From assembly GCA_047967505.1 (NCBI GenBank), contig CM106541.1: a DNA stretch of 64,000 bases; one strand, given 5' to 3'. Of the stretch, positions 50,693 to 63,429 are shown piece after piece. The first letter of the stretch is position 1, and the number at the start of each line of letters is the position of its first letter. A program made the translations under genes and the position numbers. The notes beneath the pieces are model-generated. The model had not been told where the DNA came from. It ran no database searches and was given only the letters and a program-made list of their open reading frames with translations. The DNA is from Dipteris shenzhenensis (lineage: Eukaryota > Polypodiophyta > Polypodiopsida > Gleicheniales).

Positions 50693-52450
50693 ATATAACA
50701 AAATCCGTGATGGGGATTGATGGCTTTCCCTTGGATACAAAACCCCATGCTATTGGTGTGGTCCCCCTTAGAGGGATAACATCATCTCACCAAGGCAGTG
50801 GGAAAGAAGACTCACCGCATACGATGAGTAAGGCTACATGACATCTTTAGTGCCTCACATGCAATCAAATGTCCCAATGACTTCCCTCATATAAGATGGT
50901 CTCTCATCTCATGGCACTCTCATTGTACAACAAGCTTTGGTGCATCTTCTCGATTGGGCGGTGAGTTGTAGAGCAATTCATGCATGGGAATAATGTGGAG
51001 GCATAATCATGGATAATTGATATCCAAGAATCACAAACAAGGACAAAAACTAGAATCCTCTCCTAGGAAATCTAGTAGCTCATGGAACTAGTACATCAAG
51101 AGCATGGCCAAACTAGGCTTAGACATGAGGCAGAGTCATGGATCATTGATATCGTCTCTTGGGAAACTAGTAACTCATGGAGCAGGTGGATCTCGTAGAC
51201 ATCAAGGGCATGATCAAAGTGGATGAGAAGTGGACTTGGACATAATGGTAGCAAGTGGATAAGGACCTCCATTAGATGTGATGGAAAAAATGGAAAATGA
51301 TAAATGTAAGTGGTCTTCCCCAAGTGGAGAGGAGAAACTATGAGATCATACTTGCGTGACACAAAGGTTAGGGATCCCATCAAGTAATCCACTGAACTTA
51401 TCTCCTCTCCATGTGGGAAACACATGAGAACAATACATAGCAGCCACCTTGGAAGGCTGTTATATGTTATTAGGTCACGTACTGCCCCCATCTACAATAG
51501 ATATTGTTTGTATCCCATCACATGTGGTTCATCATCTGCCTGTCTCACTATCCCAAGATCAGTTGGGTCCATTTCTAGTTGAATAAGCCCACCTATCTGG
51601 TCTTGTAGATGCATTGGAATGCCCTAGAAGAACTCCAGTGCTCTGTTAGGTTCCATTTCTAGTCTGACTCAAAGCTCAGTATGCCCACCTATCTAGTCCT
51701 ACAAATGCATTGGAATCCCCTAGGAGGAGGTTCTTCCCCTACCTATAGAACTCTAGTATGTCAACTTGTATTTTCTTATAGGGATTGTGGCTCTTTGTAA
51801 TGACGTCGTGTACATATGATGATGTGCTCAGAGAGAAGTCACATACCACAATGAATATCAATCATGTACCTACATCAAGTGCTTGAACTTATACCTCAGC
51901 ACCACTAATATTGTCCATTTTAGATGTGATAAAAAGAGGACTATCACTTTGCCAAAAATCCACCCGGATTTGACCATACAATGCTATTTGCAGCTCCCTA
52001 TAGCCATGCTCAGCCTATGATGTGTATTGTCCCATCGGCCCTGCACCATCATGTATTGTGTATTTCCTTGTCCATAATCATTACCTTTCCATCTCTGTAG
52101 GCAGCCCATGTTTCTTATTGCATCACTACCATCACCCAAACCGTCCCCTCTTTCCCGTGTATAGTAGTGTGAAGTGGTCATCTAGATAAGTCTTAGTCCC
52201 TTTAGGGAAAACCTACATCCCCCATGAAGGTCGATCTATCCTCTGTGCTCCAAAATTTTATCACCATAGGCCTTATTTGTTCATCATCCTAGCCTACTCT
52301 CTAGGCTACCTCAAAGTTCAAGCTTCACCACCATCTTTTTAACGAGTGCCTCAACATCCCCCATTAGAGTCCCTTATTCCCAGCCCTTTTACTAGCAAAT
52401 TCATTGCTTTTGTTGCCCCTCCTTTTGTCCTCCTCTAGTGCATCTTGTAT

Positions 52451-54361
52451 GGAATCTTTTTTTGGGTTGATCTACCACTTCCTTCAACTCCATAAGCTCG
52501 ACCTTTCCTTCCTTGATTTATTCTAGCATTCCCATATGTGTGTTTGCCACCTTGACACCATTTCTTCATGTTTTATCTATGCTAGCTTCCACTTGCCACT
52601 TAAGTTCCTCACTTGAGAGCAGGCTTACAAAGAGATCTAGAGGCCTTGGAGGTGTTTGGCAAGGAGAGAGACTTAAAATGAAGGCCATGATCTTTAACAT
52701 CTCACAATTGGCCCTACATCAACATGGTTTTACATATTAGGGAGACCACAGAGATTGTACAAGCCTACACTTAGGGACAATATGCTCCAAGAAAATGTTC
52801 ATGATGATTCACATAGCTAGGGAATGGCTCAAGAGGGATCAAGGAGATTTGGAATAATGGGACATAATTTTCTTAGGCACACTCCCAAGACCCCCCCACT
52901 CAAGGGATGTTTGTTTTATACATTGGTGAGACCAATGGCATGTAGATATGTTGGTAAGACACATGGCCATGTATGCAGCACATGTAGGCACGATGGCGAG
53001 ACGGACGACCATGTATGCAACACCTTTTTTGGGGGGGTGAGCTTTGGACAATTGAGTGGAGGAGTGTCAGAGGCTACACGTGATTATGGGGTTTAGGATG
53101 ATTTGGAGTAAACCCTCAATCCTTCATCTGATAGTTGAAGTTTGTTATGACACCACTTCAAAAAGATATAATCTTTTAGACAATGATATACCTACACAAA
53201 GTATGGGAAATCTTGGAGACTACTGAGATTGGACCTAAAGTCATCTATGAGACTACGGGCAGAGGTTTTAAAACAACTTGGTATGCACGTATATCACCAT
53301 GGTTCTCTAGCTAGGGTATCCAGATGGCTTGAGTCCCACCCTTTTAGTACAACCTATATGCCCCATCTCCTCGGATGCCATGGGATGAGATCAATAGCAT
53401 CATATGACTAGATCTACTCTAGCTACACACAACATGGACTTGGGGGGTGAGCTAGGAGTTTCCCACCATGCCCTTGTTTTATCAAAACCACTTTCTAAGG
53501 ATGTCAAAGGATGATGTAATTATTACACCCCAAGTGCTTGGAGGATAGGAGAGTCTCACATACATTGACAATTGCCATTGGGAAATTGCGAGTAGTGTCC
53601 CACCAGCTTGGGATTATGGCAAAGAGAGTAGCATGCATACCTAGAGAGTATAGGATATTTAGACTTTGCACATTTTGGGGGGGAGTGGAAAGGAGGAGCC
53701 CGATATCACGGATAATATCGCTGCCTTTTAAAGGAGGGATTCAGTTTTGGACCATTGAATTAGATGATCTCTTTTCTGATCAAATGTGTGTCAGCCTATA
53801 CTTGATAGAGATGCCGAGACAAAGAAAGATCCTAGATCAAACAAAACGAGGAGATGGTGGTACTCAAAGTAGAGGGGGATTGGACACAGAGACTTACTAT
53901 GCATTTGAGTTAGTGCTAGGGCATGGAGGAGAGCGGAGTGAGAAGATAACTATGATGAGGGAAGAGTGAATTAGAAGGGAAGAGGAGAGGGAAGAGACAG
54001 AGTTAGAGTTCGAGAGATGGTGTCCGAGTTGAGGAGACTGAGCACCAGAGTAGAGACAGAGACTAGGACACACAAAATTGAGGTTCAGTCTCTTTTGACT
54101 CTACTAAGAGGTGACCGCCAAACACGAGGAATCACCCCAAACATGAGGAATCACCATTGATGTGGCCCAATGCATAAAGATATTGTTTACCCCATGTTGT
54201 AGAGAGATGATCTCATCCCGGTGAGAGCCCCACTATAGCTGTACACACTAGGGGAGTTCTTATGTATCCCCTTGGATACTTGGGGGCAGTAGTTTCACTT
54301 CTAGTTTGATTTTGATTTTCTTGTTAGCACTCAACATATTGCAAGGGTCTTACTGAAACCT
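52451..54361. other. No secure gene; one open frame at 53538-53969
   Basis: 53538-53969 (+) encodes 143 residues that are open and fairly complex (FWTIELDDLFSDQM, YLIEMPRQRKILDQTKRGDG), followed after stops by an Arg/Glu-rich, helix-like run (ELRRLSTRVETETRTHKIEVQSL). It reads like the remains of an unknown plant transposon ORF, but I recognise no family. At 52900-53030 a short unit (ACATGGCCATGTATGCAGCACATG) recurs. The rest shows nothing. Confidence 0.4.
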
Positions 54362-54592
54362 TTGTGCTTGCACCATCCCACGATGCTTCTATGTACCTTC
54401 ATCTCATAGGCCTACGAGGACTTTGGAATTGTAGTCTCTCTCTCTCTCTTACTACAACAATTGTGCTTGCACCAGCCCACGATGCTTGTATTTGGATTGA
54501 CTTTGCATGTACCTTTTGTCCCATAGGCTACGAGGAATTTGGAATTATAGTCTCTATCTCTGTCTCTGTCTCTGTCTCTATCTCTGTCTCTG

Positions 54593-54640
<48 letters not shown>

Positions 54641-54910
54641 ACGTACGGACACAAACGCCATAGATCTTTGCACAAATCCTTTGTGACATTTAGAAATCAT
54701 AAAATCACTCCCCCCCACACCACTCTCTCTCTCTTCCCCTCCCCCCCCCCCTCTCTCTCTCTTTGGTGAAAAGAATTGTGTGTGCGAGCATGCACACACA
54801 TACATTCACGCATGCGCACACGTATGTGCGTGCACATGTGAACATGCAAAACCATGTAGAAAGGCCACACAGCTTTGTGCAAATTCTTTGTGACATTTAG
54901 ACATCATAGT
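54362..54910. repeat. Compound microsatellite and local duplications
   Basis: A duplicated segment (TTGTGCTTGCACCA.CCCACGATGCTT at about 54362 and 54460, each leading to CATAGGCTACGAGGA and a TC run), then (TCTCTG)n, (TC)n and (AC)n at 54553-54642. CCATAGATCTTTGCACAAATCCTTTGTGACATTTAG near 54658 recurs in diverged form near 54864. The minus-strand Arg/Glu and Val/Cys runs are microsatellite translations. Confidence 0.82.
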
Positions 54911-55051
54911 AACAAAGACAACATAGGGCCGAGTAGTTTTCTCCTCCACACTTCACTTGCAAGTTTTGAAGAAAATGCTTTAGTATCCATAAGTTTTCTC
55001 CTCCACACTTGCAACTGCGACATTCTAATAGTATGATGGTTAATCACAATT
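54911..55051 (-). other. 3' flank of ceramidase gene
   Basis: Sequence after the ceramidase stop, on the minus strand. Probably 3' UTR, although no clear AATAAA was found. Confidence 0.4.
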
Positions 55052-55606
55052 TCATTTTTCAGAAACTACAAATGCATTGGATGAGCCATTGAAATATTGG
55101 AGACTGCTTAGAATGGGCTTTGCAGCACCAAAATGGCATAGTCTGTATGTACCAGGGGAAGCAGTTTCAGGGATTTCCCAACTTATTGTTGCATAGCTAT
55201 AAGGACTCAATTCCGCTGGTCGACCCCACATGAAAAGGACAGATAGATCGTCATCATCATAAGCAGGATTCCAGTTTCCATGTATATCATGCATCTCAAC
55301 AAGAGAAAAGGTCTTCTCTGTGAACAAATCATTTCGTGGGCATCCAGACCAGAAAGTTGCAGTTACAACATCCCCCACCTTAAAAGAGGTGTTGGAAGGG
55401 ACATCCTGAATCACATCCCCAAAAGTTACATTGCCTGGTGTATCATCAAACACCACTCCTGGAAGTAATTCAATCTGCTTTTCAAGCAAATTAGGAGGAG
55501 ATGGACCTCGTTCAACACTTTCTCCTCCTGCCATGGCTATTGCCAGTTTGGTAAACTCTTGAATGTATGCACTCAAAGTATGAGGCCCATAAAGAGTTGA
55601 AGCCCC
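55052..55606 (-). CDS. Neutral ceramidase, last exon (C-terminal domain)
   Basis: Neutral ceramidase hydrolyses ceramide to sphingosine and fatty acid in the secretory pathway and plasma membrane. This exon begins at 55606 after a canonical acceptor (CATAACAG) and encodes 184 residues ending in SSNAFVVSEK and a stop. It first completes the catalytic domain (GASTLYGPHTLSAYIQEFTKLA), then carries the Ig-like C-terminal domain: LLPGVVFDDTP, FKVGDVVTATFWSGCPRNDL, FSLVEMHDIHGNW, YDDDDLSVLFMWGRP, WEIPETASPGTYRLCHFG. The phase is 0 with the previous exon (QRYE | GAST). No stop or frameshift. The translation matches the end of plant neutral ceramidases with typical length. The large majority of the gene is upstream and not seen in the window. 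Confidence 0.93.
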   Translation of the reverse strand, partial: GASTLYGPHTLSAYIQEFTKLAIAMAGGESVERGPSPPNLLEKQIELLPGVVFDDTPGNVTFGDVIQDVPSNTSFKVGDVVTATFWSGCPRNDLFTEKTFSLVEMHDIHGNWNPAYDDDDLSVLFMWGRPAELSPYSYATISWEIPETASPGTYRLCHFGAAKPILSSLQYFNGSSNAFVVSEK

Positions 55607-55982
55607 CTGTTATGTGAACATGTCCAATGAATCAACTTATCTTAGTGTGACAAGCATGAGAAATAATGGATGTTTTAAAAACAACAGATCAATGAACACC
55701 AGCAATAGAAAGGATTAAGATTCTTCAGTTTAATGACATAATAGCAGTGCTATTATATAATGCATCCTCATTCATAAACAATGCAACTCTGAAGATCCTC
55801 TTTTTTTGAAACAATGAAAAGACTTCTATTAATTCTGGAAAATTCCCCAATATTAAATGCTCATGACAGAAATACATTATGCATAGCATGAGAAACAACG
55901 TACCCTGAGTGGGGCAACAACCTGCTCATCAAGAAGAGCTAGGTCTACTATGTGGTGAAAAAGACAATTTAGAAAGAAATAC
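55607..55982 (-). other. Ceramidase last intron
   Basis: 376 bp with GT (55982-55981, in minus sense) and AG (55608-55607) borders. AT-rich. No gene inside. Confidence 0.88.
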
Positions 55983-56149
55983 CTCGTATCGTTGAGCTTG
56001 ATACTCTTCAAATGTAGTAACATATTGAGAATAGCTATTCGTAAGTCCTGCAATAACAACAATTGTGTTGTTGAAATCTCCAGTACCTTTTGCCAGTAGA
56101 GCTTCCTTTACAGCCTCTCTTAGGCGTCTTCCTGCCATAGTTGTGAGCT
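55983..56149 (-). CDS. Neutral ceramidase, penultimate exon
   Basis: 167 bp, bounded by an acceptor (CTTTCATCACAG) and a donor (TACGAG then GTATTT). Encodes ...LTTMAGRRLREAVKEALLAK, then NTIVVIAGLTNSYSQYVTTFEEYQAQRYE. TTMAGRRLR is the well-conserved motif after the C-terminal part of the catalytic domain of neutral ceramidases (compare FTTMAGRRLR). NSYSQYVTT-x-EEY-x-x-QRYE is another conserved block, with a Tyr known to help bind ceramide. The exon starts with two bases of a split codon, so the previous exon must end in phase 1. I could not find that exon in the rest of the window. Intact ends and frame suggest a functional gene with a very long intron. Confidence 0.93.
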
Positions 56150-59100
56150 CTGTGATGAAAGGCATTTCAATGTCAGACACTCGGGAAAAATAAGTAAAAT
56201 CAAGGCCAATAAATAGTGAAATAGAGGAGAGATTTGAAAGGCCTGTAGTGGAGGGTCAGGATTTGGTCACAATACAGCCTTTAGCAAGGATTTTACCCAT
56301 TAAGAAAGAGCACATTTGTAGTGATAGACAACGTAGCTTCTAGAACTACATAGGACCAAGTTGGCAAAGCATTAAAGTCAAGAAACAAGGGGTCCCCAAA
56401 ACGTAAAATTTATGATGATTTTCTTTAGAATGTGCAAAAAGTCTAGAATCTTACATTCAGAAAATTAGAACTTATAATCTGAAATAAGCAGAAAAAAACA
56501 AGAGTATATGCCTAAGATGTTCATGATGAGTGAAGTTAGAAACATAAGATAGATGGATAATAGTGAAAAAGATCTCATCCCTAGCTCTTACACAATGCAT
56601 ATCCAGGACAAAAAAAATTACATCCTAGAGGTAGGTATGCAGGATGGCTCTCAGCCAAAACCACAAGATGCACCATAATGGAGACCGTGCTTAGTCTCAT
56701 TTCTATTGCAAAGTATGATGATAGAGAGGAGTGAGATCCTGGAGTTGAGAAATGTACTTTACATTCAAAGTACTGACCCAAATAGGCTCTCACGCCTTGT
56801 CTTGTGAGATCATTTGGGTTTCTTTTCATGTGCCCAGAAAAGTTAACTTGGCACCATGACACATGGGTGTATTCACTAATACTTTGATATATTGAAACAC
56901 GTTTCTTGTGATAGCACCACTAACAAGTATATTTAAAAGTAGACATTTTCATGTGGACCAAGTTTGGCTTTGCTCTCCAAGGTAGATTCATGGGTACTAG
57001 TCCCTTAATCAGACTTGCTACTCCTCATAGAGTTCCTAGGTATGGAATCCCTATGAGAGAGAGTCAGTCATACTAAAGCACTCACTCACTGGATGCTCCC
57101 ATCACTATCCCACATGGTTATTCTATACTCTTGTTCTCTAAAATAACCATATTTTCATTCTCTTGCGAAAAAATTCGGATATCTAGCATGCCAATATTTT
57201 CATAATATGACGACTGAATATCACTCTCTGCATGGAGAAAGAAAGTAGGTGCTCCTTTTTGTCATTTCATCTTACCTTGCCTACCTAATTTCCATGCTGC
57301 ACTCATAAAGACAAGGTTTCCTTCAGTTCTCTAGGCAATCCTTCCATATATGAACCTTTTGCGGTTGACACAATTCAAACCTGTGTGACAAAGTTTAAAC
57401 ATTTGTTCTATGTATTCAAATATTATTATGTGCAAAATAAGCAAGAAATATCTTATCAACCAAAAGAGAACCAAATAAAGGTACCTTGTCAAAAAAATGT
57501 GTTGGGGGTAAGATAAACACAAAAAGATCCTCAAAGGGTAATGTTGTTGTCCTCTAAGATTTAAGACAGACATAGAGAGGAGGGATGGGACTTTCACCCA
57601 GAATTTCCCTGAGAACAAGGATTTTGGGGTTTTTTAAAGGCTAATGAGAGGTACAACCTTATCTGGTTGTTCAATTTGAATGAAAGAAATAATAAGCGGT
57701 AACAGCTGTAGGATGTGCTTTTAAATGTTAGGAAATCACTTAACACCAGGTATGGAATATGGAAATGGATAAGGATCAATAAGCTCGAAGACATGTCATA
57801 GAAAATTTTAGAAATAATTTCTCCAATTTCACATAATTTGAGAGTTTTCCTTGGAAAATTGATAATAACAATAGCTTCACCTCATATGTCCTCCAAAGAA
57901 GAACTCTTTGCTGTGAAATCTGGAGATAGATGCTCTCACAATATCTGAGAGAGGTGTTGAAAAATATTATTGAGTTGAAAATTTTGTTCACATACAAGAG
58001 CATATGGGGTCCTCCATGTCCTCCTCTCAAATTTTAGGAAGCATTTGTGACTTGCAGTCATATGTAGAGTAGAGCATCCATCACAATGAATCAGCTCATA
58101 CTTTGATAATCCATTTCTTAATGCATATTTATTTTCACAAGTTGAACATAGGTGCATCTGCTATAGCTATGAATACAGAGAGGAATAAGCATCTCAGCCC
58201 CCATCCTGGAAAAGCTTTCTTTAATTGATGACTTTTCATGTTTACATGGATTGCCTACTCTGTACATGGGATTGATTGACTTTCCTTCATACCAAAACCA
58301 AAAGTCAGAAGCCAAAATTCCAAACAATGGAGCACACTTGAGGTAACACATTTTATCAAGAGTCTCTACTATGATGTCTATATCATTATTATAGATGCCA
58401 TACATAAAAACCCAAAATACCAAACATGCACAAAGACCAGATCCCTTCAATAAGGTTAAACCTTCAAATAATCTTCCCACGATTTACCTATTGACCATGG
58501 ATCATATGCCACTCACTTTGGAACCGTGTTCATGCTTTAGGTTCCTCTTATATGCCAATCCATCCCTTCAACTCTAAGTTGGATCATTTTCTAGGTCTCC
58601 CATTGTCTTGTTTTCATAGAAAGCATATTTCCATTCAAAGTACTAGGCTTGCTGTCTTCCATATTTTCAACTCCTTGCGATACATTAAATTATGGTTGTT
58701 AGACCTTGCAAAATGTTCCCAAGAGGCCCACATCTGAGTTCCTCATACCTCTAAGCAAGGTTAATCAAGATGTTCTATTATAAAACTTGGTCTAAGAATC
58801 CCTAATGTAAACCTCCTCCAACTAGCCAACTTAGGGGATCCTCTATTATTAGAACTATATGAGATTAATAGTACCACTTTACTAGTAATTGTCACAGGGA
58901 CGTGAAGTTATGAACCGTGACTAAATTTGGCTTAGGGGACTATCCTAGGGGAAACGACACTTCCTAGAAGTCCCTAGGTGCACACACTAGGCCTACTTGC
59001 TAGGGGCAAGACAAGGTTTAGAGGGGTCTTAAAGTTAGGCCCAAGGAAACCAATCTTTCATTGGTTTGTGTGGGTTAGAGCATTAATGAAGAGGCCACGT

Positions 59101-60766
59101 GGCAGCCCCTCATGCACACCTACCCCCTTCCTCTCCTTCCAAAGCAAAAGGTACATGCTTTTGATGTTGTGGGTGGCTCTCACATTTTCACGCATCCCAA
59201 GGTGGTTGTACGGATGATTGCACATACCCTGAGGTCATCCCTCCATATCTCTCTCTAAGAGCGAGGCCACTTGCCCCCTCCAAAGATCTAAAATTCACTG
59301 CCCTACCTCTAAGGCTCCAGAATGCACTGAAATCAGATCTGTGGGATTGTGTCCACATGCTAGTGTAGCTACTTGTCACTTTGTCTCTAAGAAGACCTTT
59401 TGAGCATCTGTGTAGGCACACTCATTGAGGAGCAGCGTCTGATTCCATCGAGTTGCCTCATCAGAGCTTTGGCTGGTGAATGGAGGGGGCTTTTTGGCAC
59501 CGCCATTGAGCCTCCATACCTCCAATCTCTAGTTGGGTGGCTTTCAAGGCAGCTCGTGCAGATTTGGCACCTCCGTTTGAAGATCTGCACATTGAATTTT
59601 GGTGTAGAGCATTCGTTTGCATGTGGCCAGGAATTGTCTGCTATAGATCCAATTTCTCTACGTTCCGTGTCGCATGTAGCCGTGCTCTAAGGCACATTCT
59701 CCAAGGCTTCCATATTGCTGGCTGTACAGGCTGAGCACGATTCCCAAGGTGTCCCGTGGGATTGTACGGACCACTTTTACTGGCTGCATGGAAGAGGAAC
59801 GCATCCCTAGGTTGTTTGTACGGTTGATTGCATGCTTTTCCCATGGTGTATGGTTCTTCCAATGCTAATGTAAGACTATTTTTCTCTTGCACACATCTCA
59901 AGGTGAAGCTGCTACTGTACGGACCAGTGGGCACTAATTTCGAGGTATTCTTATTGGTGTACGACTGATCTACGTCCATTTTGAGGTGTTTTCCTTACTA
60001 GTTTCAGTGAATTCATGCACTACGAGGCCTTTCCATGGCTGGTTGTACACTCTCCCTCTCTTGTCGTGACCCTCCTACACTCTCTCTCTCATTCGAGATG
60101 TTATCTCTCTTCCTTTCCCTCTCCAAGCCCCCATTTCCTCCTGCTGCCTCTTGCTTGCTGGGATCTGCTGCCCCCAAAGGTGTTTTGGAGCTGGATTGAA
60201 GTCATTTTGGAAGCTTGTTGTTGCTCTTTTGCTGTTGAAAGTCTCCTCTTAGCCATTCAAGTTGTGAATTGACACCTAGTCACAGAGGGTGTAACCCGGT
60301 TGGGCAAAGGGGCAATGTGTGGATTTTCTTCCTGTATTGTGGTCACTTGTTTAGTTTGAGATCTGTGTTGAAGCTTGATCACCCTGATAGGTTGGTCAGT
60401 GGGTTGTGGGATTGCCAGTCTTGGTTGAGGAAGTTGGATGCTTTGTGGAATGCTTAGACACCTTTACAGTTGGTCATGGACAAATGGTGAACACCTTAGC
60501 TTTGCCTTGGCACTTGGGTACTAGTGTGTACACTAGGATGGAATGCAGGTTATAGCCAAGGTTTGGCTTGGATGGACAATCTTTGAAACATGCACTCAAG
60601 CCAAGGCTAGCAAAGTAGCAGCAATCCCAAAACAAGCCCAAGTAGTGGGTTGGAGTAGAAAGAAAGCAGCAACCATCCACCACTAAGGCCCCTATTTCAA
60701 AGGGTATCCTCCAAGAAGGGCTCTTCGAGGAGCTTCCAGATGACTAGGGAGAAAAGGCTCACATCT
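56150..60766 (-). other. Probable ceramidase intron, part 1
   Basis: No exon or element was recognised. The minus-strand frames here (for example 58118-58480, 57331-57618 and 56581-56862) do not match ceramidase, which should show DVNMMGYAN, THTHAGPGG, and similar upstream motifs. The call as intron is inference from the missing upstream exons. Confidence 0.5.
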
Positions 60767-60975
60767 AGATAGAGTGGGGAACAGGAAGCCACGATGTGGT
60801 CAATGAATGGCCTGTGAGCAAAAAAGCAAGGATGGAGAGGCATACTAGATGCGTGAATAGATAGAAAAGGGGCGCCAAGATAGAGCGGGGCACAGGGAGC
60901 TACATCATGGTCAATGGATGACCCAAGAGAAAAAAGAGGTATACTAGATGCGTGAATAGATGGAACAGGGGCACC
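60767..60975. repeat. 111-bp tandem duplication
   Basis: AGATAGAGTGGGGAACAGGAAGC at 60767 and AGATAGAGCGGGGCACAGGGAGC at 60878, each running to ACTAGATGCGTGAATAGATRG. Two diverged copies. Confidence 0.85.
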
Positions 60976-62629
60976 TATGAGGAAAATGGGATGGGGGTAG
61001 AGTATTTGCACAGTTGGAAGCTGAGTTAGAGAGGTGGGTGAAGGGAGCTGCAGTTTGAGGTGGGGCAAGAGGGTAGAGAGGAAGAGTCAGGCAAGAGGAG
61101 TTATGGAAGAAGCAAGGGAGAAGCTCAAATAGGGAGGAGTGAATTTCCCCTTTTGGATGGCCAGTCATCACGAACCTTCGCATGAATGTCCACTAGAATG
61201 GTGATGAAGATGTTCTTGAGGATAAGCACATGGTGCCAACAAAATGGATCAGGCAATACAAGGCAGTGACTTTGACGCCAAATGTTGGATTTGTGGGGAG
61301 TCCTAACCATGAAACTCAGTGAAACTTTAGCATTATGAAATCCGAGCCAAAACCTAGATGCTTCCGGATGAAACATTGCGATGAAACACACAAAAACTTT
61401 TTAGTGTTTCATGCCACGCAAAACATATTTCAGGGGTACCATGGGCCTTTGGATCTAGGAGCTCTTCAAGACGTGTTGGACAGCCATTGTCTATGATTGC
61501 ATCTTCCTCTAAATTGGAGATTTAGCATTTTATATTCGGTGTTGGGATTGTCGTCAAGGGCATAGCTTTAGGTCCATGCATGATTAGTGTAGAAGAAGGA
61601 AAAGCATGTAATGAAGGAGCCTACTAGTTAAATGCCATGGAATGCGGCACATGGTGTATGGTTGGTTCGGCTTCCAGATCTCAAGAAGCAATTGTACATA
61701 AGCATGGTGACCTTGAGGCCAATACGACATGATAGATCATGTTGAGGATAGTGCAGTATGGGGAACATGAGAGGATGGAACCATGACCGAAGTTAATGGT
61801 AGCCTACATAATACTTAACCTTGCCCTAGGTGAAGGAAGCAAATAACGAAACTTAATAAGGTTTTGTGCTCACTTGAAAGTACATGATTGGAAATGGAAA
61901 TGAAATTTGGCATGAAGGAGTGCATTCCTTTATTTGTTCTTTACTAATAGAGGCCTAAATGCACATAAAAATCAAGTTTAAATAATCAAAATAGCATCTA
62001 GTTATTCTAGATTAGTTAAATTAAACTAAATTGGGATTTGTAAATGATGAATTTACCTGAAGGAACACATAATATGATCATATTCCCAATCCTTAGAATT
62101 TGTAGAGGAAGTATAGCAGGCTGCAATTGGTAGAAATTGTATGATGTTAACTCCAAAACTTTTTCCTTTCTTCAAATCCAAGTTAGCTAGCTCCATTAAA
62201 ACAACTCTTTGTCCATAAAATATCCACAAATGATGAACAAAAGGGCAATTCACAAAAATAGCAAATGTTAAAGTTGATAACAAGTACAGTAACACAAACA
62301 ACCCTTTAGTCAACTTTAAGATAAATTTTAGAAAGGAGGATGAGATGATTAAGGAACAGAGGGATTTTCGAGTAAACAATAACGTGTTCTACTTCATGGG
62401 CACTCCATAGACCTTCTAAAGTTCTCCCCTTTTCTCCACTTCCAAACAAAATGACATCCGTGATGTAGGCTTGGATTATTTCCTTCAAGCCACCCCCAAC
62501 ACTCTTATTGAAGATGAATCTACAAGCCTAAAAATATTTATCTACATGATCTTGCAAACCCTATTTGGGAAATCGATAAGGAGAATTACCCTCATTGGAA
62601 CATGAAGTCAAAGTGAGTGTTCTAGGTGT
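60976..62629. other. Probable intron, no gene seen
   Basis: AT-rich. The minus-strand frame at 62053-62379 (hydrophobic, then a charged segment) has no recognised family. Confidence 0.45.
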
Positions 62630-62906
62630 TTTTTAATAGTCTAGTGAGTCCTAGACATGCCACGTGCCATATTGGGAGTTATCCCATATACACTTTGGAT
62701 TTCTAGAGTCTAGTGTCACACTATATAGTGTTGTACTTGTCTAGTGTCACACTATTTAGTATTGTACTTGTCTAGTGTCACATCAGAGTGGTCTACATCA
62801 AGATTTTCTATCATGTGAGTATTTTGGTTATCCTTGCTTTGTACTTTCCATTTCCTTTCGTTCTTCCATTTCTTTTCCATTCCATTCCTCCTATCATGTG
62901 CCTTCA
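62630..62906 (+). repeat. LTR-like sequence, plus orientation
   Basis: Contains CTAGTGAGTCCTAGACATGCCACGTGCCATATTGGGAGTTAT, and three diverged repeats of TCTAGTGTCACACTATATAGT at 62707-62795. The end ...CCTTCA is followed by an iMet-like PBS, as in copia LTRs. A diverged reverse copy occurs at 63430-63600. Confidence 0.6.
62707..62795. repeat. 44-45-bp repeats TCTAGTGTCACACTAT
   Basis: Three copies of TCTAGTGTCACA, the first two with TATAGTGTTGTACTTG or TTAGTATTGTACTTG attached. Confidence 0.85.
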
Positions 62907-62908
62907 TG

Positions 62909-62920
62909 TGGTATTAGAAC
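62909..62920 (+). promoter_or_regulatory. Copia-like primer-binding site
   Basis: TGGTATTAGAAC, close to the iMet-tRNA complement TGGTATCAGAGC, 2 bases after CTTCA. Confidence 0.6.
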
Positions 62921-63429
62921 CATGCTCCTAGACATGTCTCTCCTTCCCCTTCCAAGAGCTTGAGGTGAGGGAGGCCAATGAATTTTCTCTCCCTCCTCCT
63001 CCTTGGAAAGCTGCCTCTTCTCTTCTCCTCCACCCGAGCCTCATTATGAAGATCAAGATGCAGACTTGGAGGAGCTGCCCGAGAGGTTCATGGGCTGCTC
63101 ATCACCATTGACTGCTTGAGATCTCTCAGAAAGCTGATTCTTGCTCATGATCTGTTGGTGCTGTCCATAAGAGCTGAGAGTGGTGCGACGTTCATATTCA
63201 AGTCTAGAGGCAGAATTTTAACTTCAAGTCTTCAAAAAAGTTGTAGAGGACTTTGAACTCTATATTTTTGCCTTTTACATTAACTTAATCTGAGTTTTCA
63301 ATTAAAAGTTTGAAGGCACATGGTGGAGAAGGAGAGAGAGAGGATAGGCTAGGGAGAGAGATATAATGATACTCAAAGAAAGACATAATGAAATGGAAAT
63401 TATATGACTAAGCAATGAACAAATGAAAG
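62921..63429 (+). other. Region between LTR-like sequences, no gene seen
   Basis: No copia coding recognised. It may be the leader of a truncated element. Confidence 0.4.

Larger units (their letters stand above)
49970..52450 (-). pseudogene. L1-type LINE, minus strand, ORF1-EN-RT pieces
   Basis: The reverse complement shows three LINE landmarks in the right order. (1) About 52250-52140: ORF1 C-terminal region RPMVIKFWSTEDRS and, one frame on, GTKTYLDDHFT, matching the KGTxIYxDDDLT motif of L1 ORF1 proteins of the Transposase_22-like type. (2) About 51960-51700: an endonuclease portion, VDFWQSDSPLFIT... and LLLGDSNAFVGLD (the GDFN motif of APE-type endonucleases with Phe-to-Ser). (3) About 50530-50050: RT with TTMIGHILAKIY, QxGFGGNKKFLDHIFILQAIIDDA and FKRPLTQSSTYD (decayed DFxKAFDTI). 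Frames are badly broken. Between the parts other sequence may be inserted. A small frame at 51096-51491 has no clear domain. Confidence 0.72.

Noticed and set aside
53538-53969. 143-codon ORF as a host gene
   Set aside because: No start context, homology or exon structure could be supported. Kept only as an unexplained open frame.
58118-58480. 120-codon minus-strand ORF as an upstream ceramidase exon
   Set aside because: Sequence does not match any neutral ceramidase motif, and splice phase and sites are not evident.
62053-62379. 108-codon minus-strand ORF with hydrophobic start as a ceramidase exon or small membrane gene
   Set aside because: No ceramidase motif and no recognisable family. 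It is AT-rich, so chance hydrophobic codons are likely.
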